Shown: piece by piece, positions 49,379-58,585 of the stretch
Layout: every line of letters starts with the position of its first letter
How positions within the stretch are numbered: the stretch's first letter is position 1
Assembly (NCBI GenBank): GCA_963835375.1
Contig: CAWIGB010000005.1
Location: 34,013-98,012 of the forward strand
Length of the DNA: 64,000 nt
From: Salinisphaera sp963835375
Lineage (GTDB): Bacteria > Pseudomonadota > Gammaproteobacteria > Nevskiales > Salinisphaeraceae
Direction of reading: 5' to 3'
Notes under the pieces: generated by a model
Told to the model about the DNA's origin: nothing
The model's database searches: none
What the model saw: the letters and a program-made list of their open reading frames with translations, nothing else
Program-made: the position numbers and the translations under genes

Positions 49379-49404
49379 TCCGCCAGCACCCGCTGGCTGC
49401 CCTC

Positions 49405-49432
49405 GCTCCGGCCTTCGGGCCGGAGTTTTTTT
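49405..49432 (+). terminator. Rho-independent terminator of the secreted-protein gene
   Basis: CTCCGGCC-TTCG-GGCCGGAG forms a perfect 8-bp stem with a stable TTCG tetraloop, followed directly by seven T residues. It starts 27 bases past the stop at 49378. This is the clearest intrinsic terminator in the window. Confidence 0.93.
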
Positions 49433-49845
49433 GGGCTATTCTATCGACGACATTCGTGAGATGCCCCACACTCGTAGCCGGTCAGGTCACGGCAACGGGC
49501 CGATGTTCGTGACCAGCTGCCCTTCATATCCGGACGACGGGCTTAGGGCGTGTCGCGCAAAGCGGCATCGTGCAGCTCGAGCATGGTCTTGAACCGACCC
49601 GGGACAGTTGCGGCACCAGACCGGCGATCACGGCCCGCCCCCGAAGCTAGTTCCGGCGCCGGACGTATTGCGCTTACCCATCTGGCCACCGGCCGCTGGC
49701 CTGAGGCGATGGATCCCACCGAAGCCGGGCAATGGAAGACCGCTCGAAGCCGGCGTTTCAATACGCTGGTTTCATATCGACACGCGCTTCAATCTCACGA
49801 TGCAGGGGAAGACCGGTCTGGATGATCGCGATCCCGCGCAGTCGG
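49433..49845. other. 413-base region with no recognisable gene
   Basis: It lies between the terminator and the first GFA gene (minus strand). Short open frames exist on both strands, but none has a credible start, ribosome site or family motif. It may be a decayed gene, and I see nothing that identifies it. Confidence 0.4.
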
Positions 49846-50253
49846 CTAATCGATCCCATCCAAGGGCTCGGCATCCGCATAGCGACGAGCGGCCCGATCG
49901 ATCGGATAGTAATCACCAGCCTCGGCGCAGTAGATGTGCGCGATCGTCGTCTGGCCGGTGGGCTGATCGAAGGCGCCCGGCGCAATCTCGATATGGCGCG
50001 CCGCGCGATCGTCGAAAAACAGGCTGGACCCACACATACGACAGAATTGCCGCAATACGTCGGGCGAAGACGCCCAACCGGCCAGCGTGGCGCTCTCAGT
50101 CAACGTAAAACGCTCGCGTGGAATCTCGATCGCCGCCCAGTAACAGCCCGACCAACGACGACAGCTTTCGCAATGACAGGCGACGACCGGCGCCAGTTCG
50201 CCATCGACCGAGAAGCGCACGCCGCCACAGGCGCAGCCGCCCTCGTGCCTCAC
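49846..50253 (-). CDS. GFA/CENP-V family zinc protein, copy 1
   Basis: A 135-aa protein of the Gfa (glutathione-dependent formaldehyde-activating enzyme-like) fold. Zinc-binding motifs are CACGGVRF, ACHCESCRRWSG and QFCRMCGSSLFF. The fold binds two zinc ions. Catalysis with S-hydroxymethyl-glutathione has been claimed for the founding member but is not general. The start is GTG at 50253, overlapping the stop of copy 2 by four bases (GTGA). The two genes are adjacent paralogues with roughly half their residues shared by eye. Function unknown. Confidence 0.82.
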   Translation of the reverse strand: MRHEGGCACGGVRFSVDGELAPVVACHCESCRRWSGCYWAAIEIPRERFTLTESATLAGWASSPDVLRQFCRMCGSSLFFDDRAARHIEIAPGAFDQPTGQTTIAHIYCAEAGDYYPIDRAARRYADAEPLDGID

Positions 50254-50657
50254 GAGCTCATGTCCGGACCGGCAAGCCGTGCCGTGCCCGGCTCTAGCGC
50301 ATAATAATCACCGGCCTCGGCCACACAAATATGAGCCGCGGTGGTGAGATGCGTCGGCGTAGCGAGCGCGCCGGGTGCCACCGACACACGGTCGGCGTCG
50401 TACCGCCGATAGAACAAGCTCGATCCACAATGACTGCAAAAACCGCGCTCGGCGATATCGGATGAGGGCCACCAAGCCAGCGTATCGTCCGCCTCGACCA
50501 CGAGCGCATCGCGGCCGGCATGTGTGGCCGCCCAGAAATAGCCGGACCAGCGCCGACAGGTCTCACAGTGGCAGGCAATGACGTCGGTCGTCTCGCCTAT
50601 CAATCGGAAACGCACGGCGCCGCAGGCACAACGTCCGGCATGCTCGTGCTCGCTCAT
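50250..50657 (-). CDS. GFA/CENP-V family zinc protein, copy 2
   Basis: A 135-aa paralogue of the preceding gene, with RCACGAVRF, ACHCETCRRWSGYFW and GFCSHCGSSLFYRRYD. The C-terminal HICVAEAGDYYALEPG parallels HIYCAEAGDYYPIDRA in copy 1, showing a tandem duplication that has since diverged. An in-frame extension upstream of ATG 50657 has no conserved features. It lies 26 bases downstream of the LysE-type exporter gene, so all three may be co-transcribed. The role is unknown. Confidence 0.82.
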   Translation of the reverse strand: MSEHEHAGRCACGAVRFRLIGETTDVIACHCETCRRWSGYFWAATHAGRDALVVEADDTLAWWPSSDIAERGFCSHCGSSLFYRRYDADRVSVAPGALATPTHLTTAAHICVAEAGDYYALEPGTARLAGPDMSS

Positions 50658-50683
50658 ATTGCCTCTACCTTTTGCCTCTACCT

Positions 50684-51325
50684 TCATTGGTGCGCCGCCG
50701 CCAGCCGCGCGCCAAGCCCGATGAAGAGTGCGCCCACACCGCGCTCGGTCCAGGCGGCCAGCCGCCGCCGGCCCTTGAAGAAACCGATCAGCCGATCCCC
50801 GAGCAGGATCAATGCCGGCTCGAACAGCCCGGCGATGGCCAGCAGCAAAAGGCCATGCAATGCGAGCTGGGCGGCCGGCGGGCCGGCGCCATCCACCACG
50901 AACTGCGGAATGAAGGCCAGAAAGAACAGCGCCACCTTGGGATTGAGCAGGTCGATGAGAATCCCCTGGCGATAAGCAGCCCAGCGGCTGGGGGCGGCTG
51001 CCGTCGATCGCCTCTCGCCCGCGGCGGCCCGGCCGGCCGACCACAGCGACTGGATCCCGAGCCACAGCAGATAGGCCGCCCCGATCCATTTGATGATCGA
51101 GAAGGCCAGCGCCGAGCGCGCCAGGATCGCCGCCAGGCCCAGTACCGTCGCGGCGATATGCACCAACGCGCCGGTCCAGACCCCGAACATCGCCGCAAAA
51201 CCATGGCCACGTCCATGACGGCCGGTCTGGGCGGCAATGAACAACAGATCCGGCCCCGGCGCCAGTTCCAGCATGAGACCGGCGCCGAAAAACGTCAGCC
51301 AGTGTGCGAGCGAATAATCGAACAT
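50684..51325 (-). CDS. LysE/RhtB-family amino-acid exporter
   Basis: A 213-aa inner-membrane protein with about six hydrophobic segments. The family signature appears as LELAPGPDLLFIAAQTGRHG near the N-terminus and LLNPKVALFFLAFIPQF in the middle. A Gly/Ala-rich KWIGAAYLLWLGIQSL segment lies between them. Members export lysine, homoserine, threonine or related compounds; the substrate here is unknown. The stop of the LysR gene lies 6 bases upstream of its start codon, so the genes run in the same direction LysR-LysE-GFA. Confidence 0.87.
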   Translation of the reverse strand: MFDYSLAHWLTFFGAGLMLELAPGPDLLFIAAQTGRHGRGHGFAAMFGVWTGALVHIAATVLGLAAILARSALAFSIIKWIGAAYLLWLGIQSLWSAGRAAAGERRSTAAAPSRWAAYRQGILIDLLNPKVALFFLAFIPQFVVDGAGPPAAQLALHGLLLLAIAGLFEPALILLGDRLIGFFKGRRRLAAWTERGVGALFIGLGARLAAAHQ

Positions 51326-51331
51326 CTCGCC

Positions 51332-52261
51332 TCAGGACCGATCGGCACCAGCGCGCATGCCGGTCGGCAAGGCGCTCGATTGAACATAGCGCTCGAAGAA
51401 ATCGATGAAGGCGCGGACCTTGCCGGGCACGAACCTCTGGTAATGATACACCGCGCTGATATCGGCTCGCGGCAGGGCGAACTCGGGCAGGATCTCGATC
51501 AGTTCACCGCTCGCCAGATACGGCGCGACCTCCCAGGCCGCCCGTTGCATGATGCCATGGCCATCCAGGGCCCAGGCGACGATGCTTTCGCCATCGTTGC
51601 TGGACAGGTTGCCGGTCACCTTCACGGCGAGGCTCTCGGCGCCCCGCACGAACTGCCAGATGCCGTAGGCTTCGTCGTTCTGACGAAGCACCAGGCAATT
51701 GTGAGCGGGCAGACTTTCCGGATGACGCGGGACACCGTGGCGCTCGATATAGGCGGGCGCGGCGGCCAGCAATCGTCGGTGCGGCGCAATCCGACGGGCA
51801 TGCAGGTTCGAGTCCCGGAGTCTGCCGAAACGAATGCCGATGTCATAGGACTGGGCGACCAGATCCAGCGGATGATCGGACAATTCCATATCAACGGTGA
51901 TGCTCGGGTATTGCGAAACGAAAGCCGAGATCATCGCGGCCATATACTTTCGTCCAAAACCCAGCGATGCATTGACTCGCAGCGCGCCGCGAATGTCGGC
52001 CGTATGGGGGCCGATCCGATCGTTCAGTGCCTCGACCCGCGCGCGGATCGCACGCGCTTCCTCGAGATAGATCCGGCCTTCGGCGGTCAGGCTCATCGAA
52101 CGCGTGTTCCGGTTAACCAATTGAACGCCGATGCATTTCTCTATCCCAGCTAGGCGCTTGCTGGTCGCGGCCGGCGATACATCGAGCTCACGCGCTGCTG
52201 CCGACAAGCTGTTCGCGCGACACAGGATCGTAAAGAATTCGAAGTCGTCCAGCGTGCTCAT
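51332..52261 (-). CDS. LysR-family transcriptional regulator
   Basis: A 309-aa regulator, intact, with a winged HTH at DFEFFTILCRANSLSAAARELDVSPAATSKR and a substrate-binding domain from about residue 90 (VNASLGFGRKYMAAMISAFV). A downstream co-inducer pocket follows. The ATG at 52261 is taken; a TTG two codons earlier lies inside the operator-like repeat. It is divergent from the tartrate/malate-type dehydrogenase gene with 98 bases between, the classical LysR layout, so that gene is its most likely target. Confidence 0.9.
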   Translation of the reverse strand: MSTLDDFEFFTILCRANSLSAAARELDVSPAATSKRLAGIEKCIGVQLVNRNTRSMSLTAEGRIYLEEARAIRARVEALNDRIGPHTADIRGALRVNASLGFGRKYMAAMISAFVSQYPSITVDMELSDHPLDLVAQSYDIGIRFGRLRDSNLHARRIAPHRRLLAAAPAYIERHGVPRHPESLPAHNCLVLRQNDEAYGIWQFVRGAESLAVKVTGNLSSNDGESIVAWALDGHGIMQRAAWEVAPYLASGELIEILPEFALPRADISAVYHYQRFVPGKVRAFIDFFERYVQSSALPTGMRAGADRS

Positions 52262-52281
52262 TTTCAACCTCTTGGTTGAAA
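52262..52281. promoter_or_regulatory. LysR-type operator candidate
   Basis: TTTCAACC-TCTT-GGTTGAAA is a perfect 8-bp inverted repeat that fits the T-N11-A core of LysR boxes. It directly abuts the lysR start codon and is 79 bases from the divergent dehydrogenase start. Confidence 0.65.
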
Positions 52282-52359
52282 CTTAATTGATACACGGCTC
52301 GTTGTCGCCCGCCACCATCGGGGCCTAGCCTCACTTCGCACATGACACACGGAGCCATC

Positions 52360-53450
52360 ATGAGGACGCATCGCATCGCCGTCATTCCCGGCGACGGCAT
52401 CGGCCGCGAGGTCATCGACGCCGGCAAGAGGGTATTGCAGCAACTCGCCGACCAGTCGGGCGAGATCGCCTTCGAGTTCACCGATTTCGACTGGAGCTCG
52501 CAACGCTATCTCGACCAGGGCGCTTATATCCCCGACGGCGGGCTGGACGAATTGAAGACCTTCGATGCCATCTATTTCGGCGCTGTCGGCAGCCGGGATG
52601 TTCCCGATCATATCTCGTTATGGGATCTGCGGCTGGCGATCTGCCAGGGCTTCGACCAGTACGCCAATGTCCGTCCGGCCCGCGTACTGCCCGGCGTTAC
52701 CAGCCGGCTCGCCGGTGCCGAAGCGATCGACTGGGCGATCGTGCGCGAGAACTCGGAGGGCGAATACTCCGGCAACGGCGGCCGCGTGCATCGCGGCCTG
52801 CCCGACGAAATCGGCACCGAAGTCTCGATATTTTCGCGTCGAGGCGTCGAGCGGATTCATCGCTTCGCCTTCGAACTGGCCGCCTCCCGGCCGCGCAAGA
52901 AACTGCTGCTGGTCACCAAGTCCAACGCCCAGCGCCACGGCATGGTGCTCTGGGACGAGATCTTCTTCGAGGTCGCCCGGGACTTTCCCGGACGTCGAGA
53001 TCCAGCGGGAACTGGTCGATGCGGTGACCACCCGCATGGTGCTTGAAGCCCGACACCATCGACACGGTGGTCGCGACCAACCTGCATGCCGACATCCTCA
53101 CCGATCTGGCCGCCGCGCTGTCGGGCAGCCTCGGCATCGCACCGACCGCCAATCTCAATCCCGACGCGCGAGTATCCCTCCATGTTCGAGCCGATCCATG
53201 GCTCGGGCTTCGATATCGCCGGGCAAGGCATCGCCAACCCGATCGGTGCGTTCTGGACCGCTGCCATGATGCTCGAGCATCTGGGCGAGGCCACGTCGGC
53301 GAAGCGGCTGATGAATGCCATCGAGGCGGTCACCGGCGCCGGCATCCATGCCCGCGATCTGGGCGGCACAGCCACGACGGCCGAGATCACGATAGCGGTG
53401 CGCCAGGCGATCGCCGATCAGGCCGCCGAATATCGCGCGGCACCGTCTGA
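52360..53450 (+). CDS. Tartrate/D-malate-type decarboxylating dehydrogenase, frame disrupted
   Basis: An NAD-dependent beta-decarboxylating dehydrogenase of the isopropylmalate dehydrogenase fold, nearest to TtuC/DmlA. Marks are IAVIPGDGIGREVIDAGK, AIYFGAVGSRDVPDHISLW, VRENSEGEYSGNGGRVH, TKSNAQRHGMVLWDE, the metal-site VVATNLHADILTDLAAALSG and GSGFDIAGQGIANPIGAFW. Three extra bases break the frame near 52990, 53043 and 53168. A fourth shift probably brings the end to 53450, giving about 362 aa. GGAG lies nine bases before ATG 52360. It may act on tartrate, D-malate or a related hydroxy acid. Confidence 0.85.
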
Positions 53451-53779
53451 CCGGCCGACGGCGCGCCTTTGGTTGGGTCGCCGCTTACTACAGCCGAGCA
53501 ACGACGAGCGCGGATCATCCGACGAGGACGAGCCCAGGGCCTCTGCGGAGACAGCCCGCAGTATCCTCGAGCGCGTCCGTGCAGATTTGCCGACGATCAT
53601 GATCGACAGCGCCCCGACTTTCGTCGCGTGGCCTGCCACACCGGCCGACATGATGGCTTCCCGGTCGCACGGCTATTGCCGCGGCAGTCTTCCGTACCCA
53701 GGTACCCCAGCTGCGCGATGGAATGCGGCGGTGTCATCTCATGGCCGATACGACGGCCGTGTTGCCGAATCTTCAATCG
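53451..53779. other. 329-base convergent region with no recognisable gene
   Basis: It lies between the dehydrogenase and the HhH nuclease-like gene. Open frames run through it on both strands, as expected at this GC content. None has a start plus family motif. I see no hairpin with a T-run. Confidence 0.4.
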
Positions 53780-54409
53780 CTAAATCGAGAGCGCGTCGCC
53801 GGCCAGCTTGACCCGAACCAGGCCGCGACGAGTCGCGGAAAATCCGCCTGCTCGGTCAGCCGCGCGAGCGTCGAAGCATCGGCGGGCAGCCCGATGGCCT
53901 CGGCGCTCGATCAGCTGGCCTTGTCGGCAAACGGATAGAACTCGTCCCAGCCGGCCTGCACCTCGCGCAGGAAAATCGCGGCTCCGGTGTCACCGATTCC
54001 TTTGAAGCGCTTGAGCGCGCGGATTGCGGCTTCGAGATCGCCGTCCGCCTCGGCGCGCAGTTGGCGCAGGTCGCCGCCATAGGCCTCGAGCAGATGATTG
54101 TTGAACTCCACGATCTGGGTGGCGGTCTTTTCATCCACGCGCGCATAGCCCGCGCCGTTCAAGACCTTCACGCGTTCCTGCCAGGTACTTTCGGCGAGCT
54201 TTTTCGGCGTGGTCCAGCCGGCTTCGGCCATCGCCCGCGCCGCACGCATGGCGATATCGGCCTGGACCGGCGCGCTGGTCAACAGCGCCAGGCACAGCAG
54301 CCGGAACAGCGGCGACGGCGTATTGCGGCGCAGATCGCACGCCCAGTTCGGCGGCAAAAGTACGGCCGTATTCGGCCAGCAGCGCGTCGATGAGTTCGCT
54401 TTGTTTCAT
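53780..54409 (-). CDS. HhH-superfamily endonuclease/DNA-glycosylase-like protein, frame disrupted
   Basis: A protein of about 209 aa that starts MKQSELIDALLAEYGRTF. It contains NTPSPLFRLLCLALLTSAPV, AEAGWTTPKKLAESTWQERV and the helix-hairpin-helix segment ALKRFKGIGDTGAAIFLREV, ending in FADKA and a short tail. The fold is that of endonuclease III-like proteins. I see neither the FeS-cluster cysteines nor the catalytic Lys of EndoIII. Frame breaks occur near 54340, 53920 and 53820. The family is better known from actinobacteria, where it is annotated only as endonuclease, so the activity is an inference. Confidence 0.65.
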
Positions 54410-54444
54410 GGCAACTTCGCGGCCAGTACCGGCTGGCATTCCAG

Positions 54445-55572
54445 CTAATCGTCCGCGCGGCGTTTTCGTATTGCCGTGCGGCCTGCGAGCGACGTCCGGG
54501 CCTCGCGCCGTGTCGCCACGTTGCTCGGCCGGCGGCCGGCGACGACTGCCGGGCTGCGAGCGCGTACAGAATCGGGCCAGCATCGGATAGTGGTCCGAGC
54601 CAAAGGCCGGCAGCCGCTCGAGATCGAGCACGCGCAGCGGCTGCTGATAGAGCATCTGATCCAGCGGCCAGGCCATCGTCCAATGCTTGGCATCGTAGCT
54701 GGGCACGAAACCACGATGCACCCGTGCGTCCATGAGATGCCCGATGCGCATCGCCCGGCGCACCACGCGCTCCCATGACACGGCATTGAAATCGCCGGCC
54801 ACGATGGTTGGCGCGTCGGAACGCCGTGCCAGCAGGCCGGCCTTGAGGATATGGCCGTCGCGGATGGTGCTTGGCTGCGACCACAGCAGCGGCGGGCGCG
54901 GATGCAGTCCGATGAAACGGATCGGCGTGGCACGGCCCGGCACGCGCACGCCGGTGGTGACCGTCGGCGTCGTGGCGTCGAAAGAAGAAATGCACTTTCG
55001 GGGCGACCAGCGGGAAGCCGAGAGAACAGATGAATGCCGTAATATTTCACGTCGCGCGGGTTGCGCTCGATCTGATGCTGTGTAGATCGCGTCCAGCGGC
55101 TTGAGCTGGCGGTTCCACCATCGGCCGGTCTCCATGGCGAGAAACAGATCCGGCTTCACGCGCTGCACGATATGCAGCAGCTTCGCGCTACTGTCGGTTG
55201 CTTTCCTGCACGTTGGCGATCATCACCGACAGGCGGGCGTTTTTCGGGCAGCGCGCCGCGGCCTGGGCATCCGCCATGCCCCGGCCGCGGTAAGTACGGC
55301 CAGAGCCGATAGACGTTGTAGCCAAGCGCGCACACCGCCATTGCGATGGCGAACAGGCCGACGCGACGCCGCCATTGGCCGATCAGCGCATAAAGCGCGA
55401 GCGCGGCAATCAGCACGATCGAGAACTCGATCCGCGGGAAATCCAGATAGCGAATCCACCAGATATTGGTCTCGATCAGCGGGATGAGCGAGCACACGGC
55501 GACGCCGAGAATGACGGGAAGCAGCAGATAGCGGCTCGTCCAGCGCGTCAGGCGCCTGCGCCAGCGATTCAT
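54445..55572 (-). CDS. Membrane endonuclease/exonuclease/phosphatase (EEP) family protein, frame disrupted
   Basis: A protein of about 375 aa. The N-terminus has an Arg-rich start and three hydrophobic segments (LLLPVILGVAVCSLIPL, IVLIAALALYALIG, FAIAMAVCALGYNVYRLW). It is followed by an EEP domain with LSVMIANVQ, PDLFLAMETGRWWN, YYGIHLFSRL, IRFIGLHPRPPLL, PTIVAGDFNAVSWERV and FGSDHYPMLARF, which hold the expected Asn, Glu, Asp and His residues. At least four frame errors lie between 54990 and 55290. Such proteins may be phosphodiesterases acting outside the cytoplasm. The substrate is unknown. Confidence 0.72.
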
Positions 55573-55662
55573 GTCGTTTCCCTGAAATGCCCGCTCAGAT
55601 CGAAAGGTTAGACACGCCGGAAACATGCAGCAATCGGCAACTTCACGTAGCGCCGATCGACG

Positions 55663-56866
55663 TCAGGCGGCATGCGCGATGGCCTGGACACGGCGGCTGA
55701 GCACATAGAGCAGCGCCGTCACCGCGAACGACGGCAGGGTCGCCCCGATCGGGGTATCCAGCGCGAGAAAACCATAATAACTCGCAACACCGATGGCCCA
55801 CACGCCCAGCGCCGGCCAGGCGAGCCCGCCAGGCGCGTCGACACGCTCGCCGAGCGCGAAATAGCGCGCCAGAACAACAGCATACAGCGGCGAGAACAAT
55901 GCGCCGATGGTATAGAGGAAGCCTTCGTAGGCCGCGATCGGTGCGACCAGCGCGATTACGGTGCCAATCGCGGTCATCACAAGCGCCAGCACGCGCGGCG
56001 ACGCGATGGGCACGACATGACGCACGCTTACCCCCGCCGAATAGGTGTCCATGAAGGTCGTGGTCACGGTCGAGAGCACGATCACTGCCAGAGCCGCCGC
56101 GAGGGCAGGTGCGCCCGTAACCAGCGCGCCGAGATCCAGCCCGCCGAAATGCAGCGCCATCAGCAGGCCGATCGCATACATCCAGGCACTGCCGATACCG
56201 TACCCCAGCCAGGTGTACACAGCCGCGACACCGCCGTTTCTCGCGTGGCGGTTGTAGTCGGCGACCAGCGGCAGCCAGGACAGCGGCATGACCACCACCA
56301 GTTCAAGTGCCGCGCCAAAGCGCATCGACGTCGACGTCGACATCGGCGCCGGACCGTCCCTCGGGCACGAAGAACAGGCGCACGAACACGGCCAGCAGCA
56401 GGCCGATCAACAACGCCACAGCCACAGTGTTGAGCCGGCCAACGCCAGCGCGTGCAAAGGCCGCCCATCCGGCGACCAGCAGGCCGAGCACCACGATCCA
56501 CAGCGCGACCGGCCCGACCGCCCCGAGGTGCCCGGCCAGGCTCGCGAACTGGCGCGCGCCTGTCGCCAGCATGATCGCCGTCCAGCCCACCAGCTGCACC
56601 ACATTGAGGGTGGCGAACAGGCGGCGCCCGGCCGATCCGAAAGCCGCCCCCGCAGTGCCCATCGCGCTCTGGTTCTCGCGGCTGCCGATCAGCCCGGCGG
56701 CCACCAGCAGCGTGGTGCCGATGACATGGCCGAGCACGATCGCGACCAGCGCACGCCCCAGCCCGAGCGGAGCGAGCAGCGTGCCGGCCAGCATCTCCGA
56801 CAGCGATACGGCCGCACCGAACCAGAGGAAGAAAAACGGGATATCGCGAGATCCGCGCATGGGCAT
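55663..56866 (-). CDS. Cytosine/purine permease family transporter (CytX-like), frame disrupted
   Basis: A membrane protein of about 400 aa with roughly 11-12 hydrophobic segments. The N-terminal FFFLWFGAAVSLSEMLAGTL and APLGLGRALVAIVLGHVIG match CytX, a putative hydroxymethylpyrimidine transporter, more than CodB. LPLVADYNRHAR and FMDTYSAGVSV are in the second half. An extra base lies at about 56330, inside a tandem GTCGAC repeat, shifting the frame after a Val-Asp repeat. The gene follows the XRE-cupin regulator, and that regulator may control it. No thi genes are in the window. Confidence 0.78.
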
Positions 56867-56912
56867 TCTCTCCAGACAGTTTCAGGCCCGGCGGGCCAAT
56901 CGGCCCGCCGGC

Positions 56913-57506
56913 TCAATAGACGACGTTGCGCACGAAGCGCAGCAGCATATCGCCCTCGTTCGCATAGCGATGCGGGCGGTCACTGGGAAACACCCGGAAA
57001 TCGCCGGCCGCGATCACGAACCGGTCTTCGCCGAGCATGACGACAAGTTCGCCGGCCAGCACCACGATCATGTTCGCCCAGCCCGCCGGGTCGGCATCCG
57101 AGGCATAGACCTCGCCCGGCGCCATCGACCAGGACCAGAGTTCGACCTGTTCGCGCGCCGTCTTGCTGGCGAGCAGCCGGGCCTGGCTCTCGGCGTTCGA
57201 TCCCGCCCAAGCGACTTCGTCGATCCGGGTCGCGTCGGGAGTTTCCGGCGGTGCGACCAGCGCATAAAAGACGACACCCAGCACCTCGGCCAGCCGGTCG
57301 AGCGTGTTGAGGCTGACGTTCACGTCGCCTTTTTCGATATTCACCAGCATGCGCCGGCTCACGCCCGCGGCCTCGGCGAGAGCCGCCTGGCTCAGGCCGG
57401 CTGCTGTCCGCAGGCGGCGTACATTGGCGGCCACATGCACCAGCACGTCGGGCCGCGCATCGGAACTGTGCAATATATTGCTCATGACGATATTTTGAGC
57501 CATCAT
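56913..57506 (-). CDS. XRE-family regulator with C-terminal cupin domain
   Basis: A 197-aa regulator, intact. The HTH_3 domain occupies about residues 24-80 (VRRLRTAAGLSQAALAEAAG, SRRMLVNIEKGDVNVS). A cupin sensor occupies about 110-195 (ELWSWSMAPGEVY, NMIVVLAGELVVMLG, RVFPSDRPHRYANEGD). Proteins of this build sense small ligands and control adjacent transporter genes. Starts at 57506, 57503 or 57485 are all possible, and a palindrome overlaps the last. It is divergent from rhtA and upstream of the CytX-like permease gene. Confidence 0.87.
   Translation of the reverse strand: MMAQNIVMSNILHSSDARPDVLVHVAANVRRLRTAAGLSQAALAEAAGVSRRMLVNIEKGDVNVSLNTLDRLAEVLGVVFYALVAPPETPDATRIDEVAWAGSNAESQARLLASKTAREQVELWSWSMAPGEVYASDADPAGWANMIVVLAGELVVMLGEDRFVIAAGDFRVFPSDRPHRYANEGDMLLRFVRNVVY
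57470..57481. promoter_or_regulatory. Palindrome at the start of the XRE-cupin gene
   Basis: GCAATATATTGC is a perfect 12-bp palindrome in the intergenic/start region shared by the XRE-cupin gene and divergent rhtA. It could be an autoregulatory operator, or simply the codons for SNIL if translation starts upstream at 57506. Confidence 0.35.
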
Positions 57507-57580
57507 GCGCGGCCGGCCAAGCCGGTTCGAGGTCCCGGCTCCGCCGTGTACCGGCGATACGACGTGGTGTTTCGACGATC

Positions 57581-58483
57581 ATGCAAGCCAATCATCGTGC
57601 CATTATTGCCCGCAGCTGGCCCGTCGCTCTGCTTCTGATCGCCATGAGCGCGATCCAGAGCGGCGCCTCGCTGGCCAAAATGCTGTTCCCGGTAGCGGGC
57701 GCGGCCGGCACCACGTCGGTTCGCCTGATCATCGCGTCGTTGATTCTACTGGCCGTGCTGCGCCCGTGGCGCAAGACCATCTCGGCCGAGGCCTGGAAGG
57801 CGATCACGGTCTACGGCGTTGCGCTGGGTGCAATGAACTTTCTGTTCTACCAGGCACTGGACCGGATTCCGCTCGGCATCGCGGTGGCCTTCGAGTTCAC
57901 CGGCCCGCTGACAGTAGCGGTGCTCTCCTCGCGCCGCGCACTCGATCTGCTCTGGGTGACGCTGGCCATTGCCGGCCTGGCCGTACTGCTTTGGCCCGGC
58001 TCGGATACCACGGGCGCGGTCACATGGCCGGGCGCGGCATGTGCGCTCGGCGCCGGCGCCTGCTGGGCGCTGTATATCCTGTTCGGGCAGAAAGCCGGCG
58101 CGGTCCACGGCATGCACAGCGCCGTACTCGGCGTGACCATCGCCGCCCTTGTCATCGCGCCGATCGGCATCTGGGAAACAGGTTCGGCCCTGCTCGCGCC
58201 GCACGTGCTGGCCATGGGCGCCGGCGTGGCGATTCTGTCCACCGCACTGCCCTACACGCTCGAAATGATCGCGCTGCCGCGCTTGCCCACGGCCACGTTC
58301 GGCACGCTGATGAGCCTTGAGCCCGCATTCGGCGCCCTGTCGGGGCTGTTGTTTCTCGGCCAGCAACTGGGAATGTGGCAGTGGCTGGCGATCGGTGCGG
58401 TGATGTGTGCCTCCATCGGCACCACGCTCACACCGGGCGCCGACTCCCAGCCGCATGCCGAGGAACCTCCGCGGCCGGACTGA
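57581..58483 (+). CDS. rhtA: Threonine/homoserine exporter RhtA (EamA family)
   Basis: A 300-aa inner-membrane protein with ten predicted helices in two EamA repeats, intact. It follows RhtA closely: SAIQSGASLAKMLFPVAG, GVALGAMNFLFYQAL, IPLGIAVAFEFTGPLTVAVL, LGAGACWALYILFGQKAG, LPYTLEMIALPRLPTATFG and MSLEPAFGALSGLLFL. RhtA exports threonine and homoserine in E. coli. The ATG at 57581 begins 74 bases from the divergent XRE-cupin start. Confidence 0.9.
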   Translation: MQANHRAIIARSWPVALLLIAMSAIQSGASLAKMLFPVAGAAGTTSVRLIIASLILLAVLRPWRKTISAEAWKAITVYGVALGAMNFLFYQALDRIPLGIAVAFEFTGPLTVAVLSSRRALDLLWVTLAIAGLAVLLWPGSDTTGAVTWPGAACALGAGACWALYILFGQKAGAVHGMHSAVLGVTIAALVIAPIGIWETGSALLAPHVLAMGAGVAILSTALPYTLEMIALPRLPTATFGTLMSLEPAFGALSGLLFLGQQLGMWQWLAIGAVMCASIGTTLTPGADSQPHAEEPPRPD

Positions 58484-58585
58484 GCCGCACCGACGGACGG
58501 TCGCGGCCACCGCACGCGGTCTTGCTAAACTCGACCGCACGTTTTTCGCGTCCTGGCCGGAGCCCGTGACGCAAGAACCCGGCGG

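Noticed and set aside
49433..49845. Degenerate insertion sequence between the terminator and the GFA genes
   Set aside because: No transposase motif, terminal inverted repeat or target duplication could be found by eye. The open frames are unconvincing.
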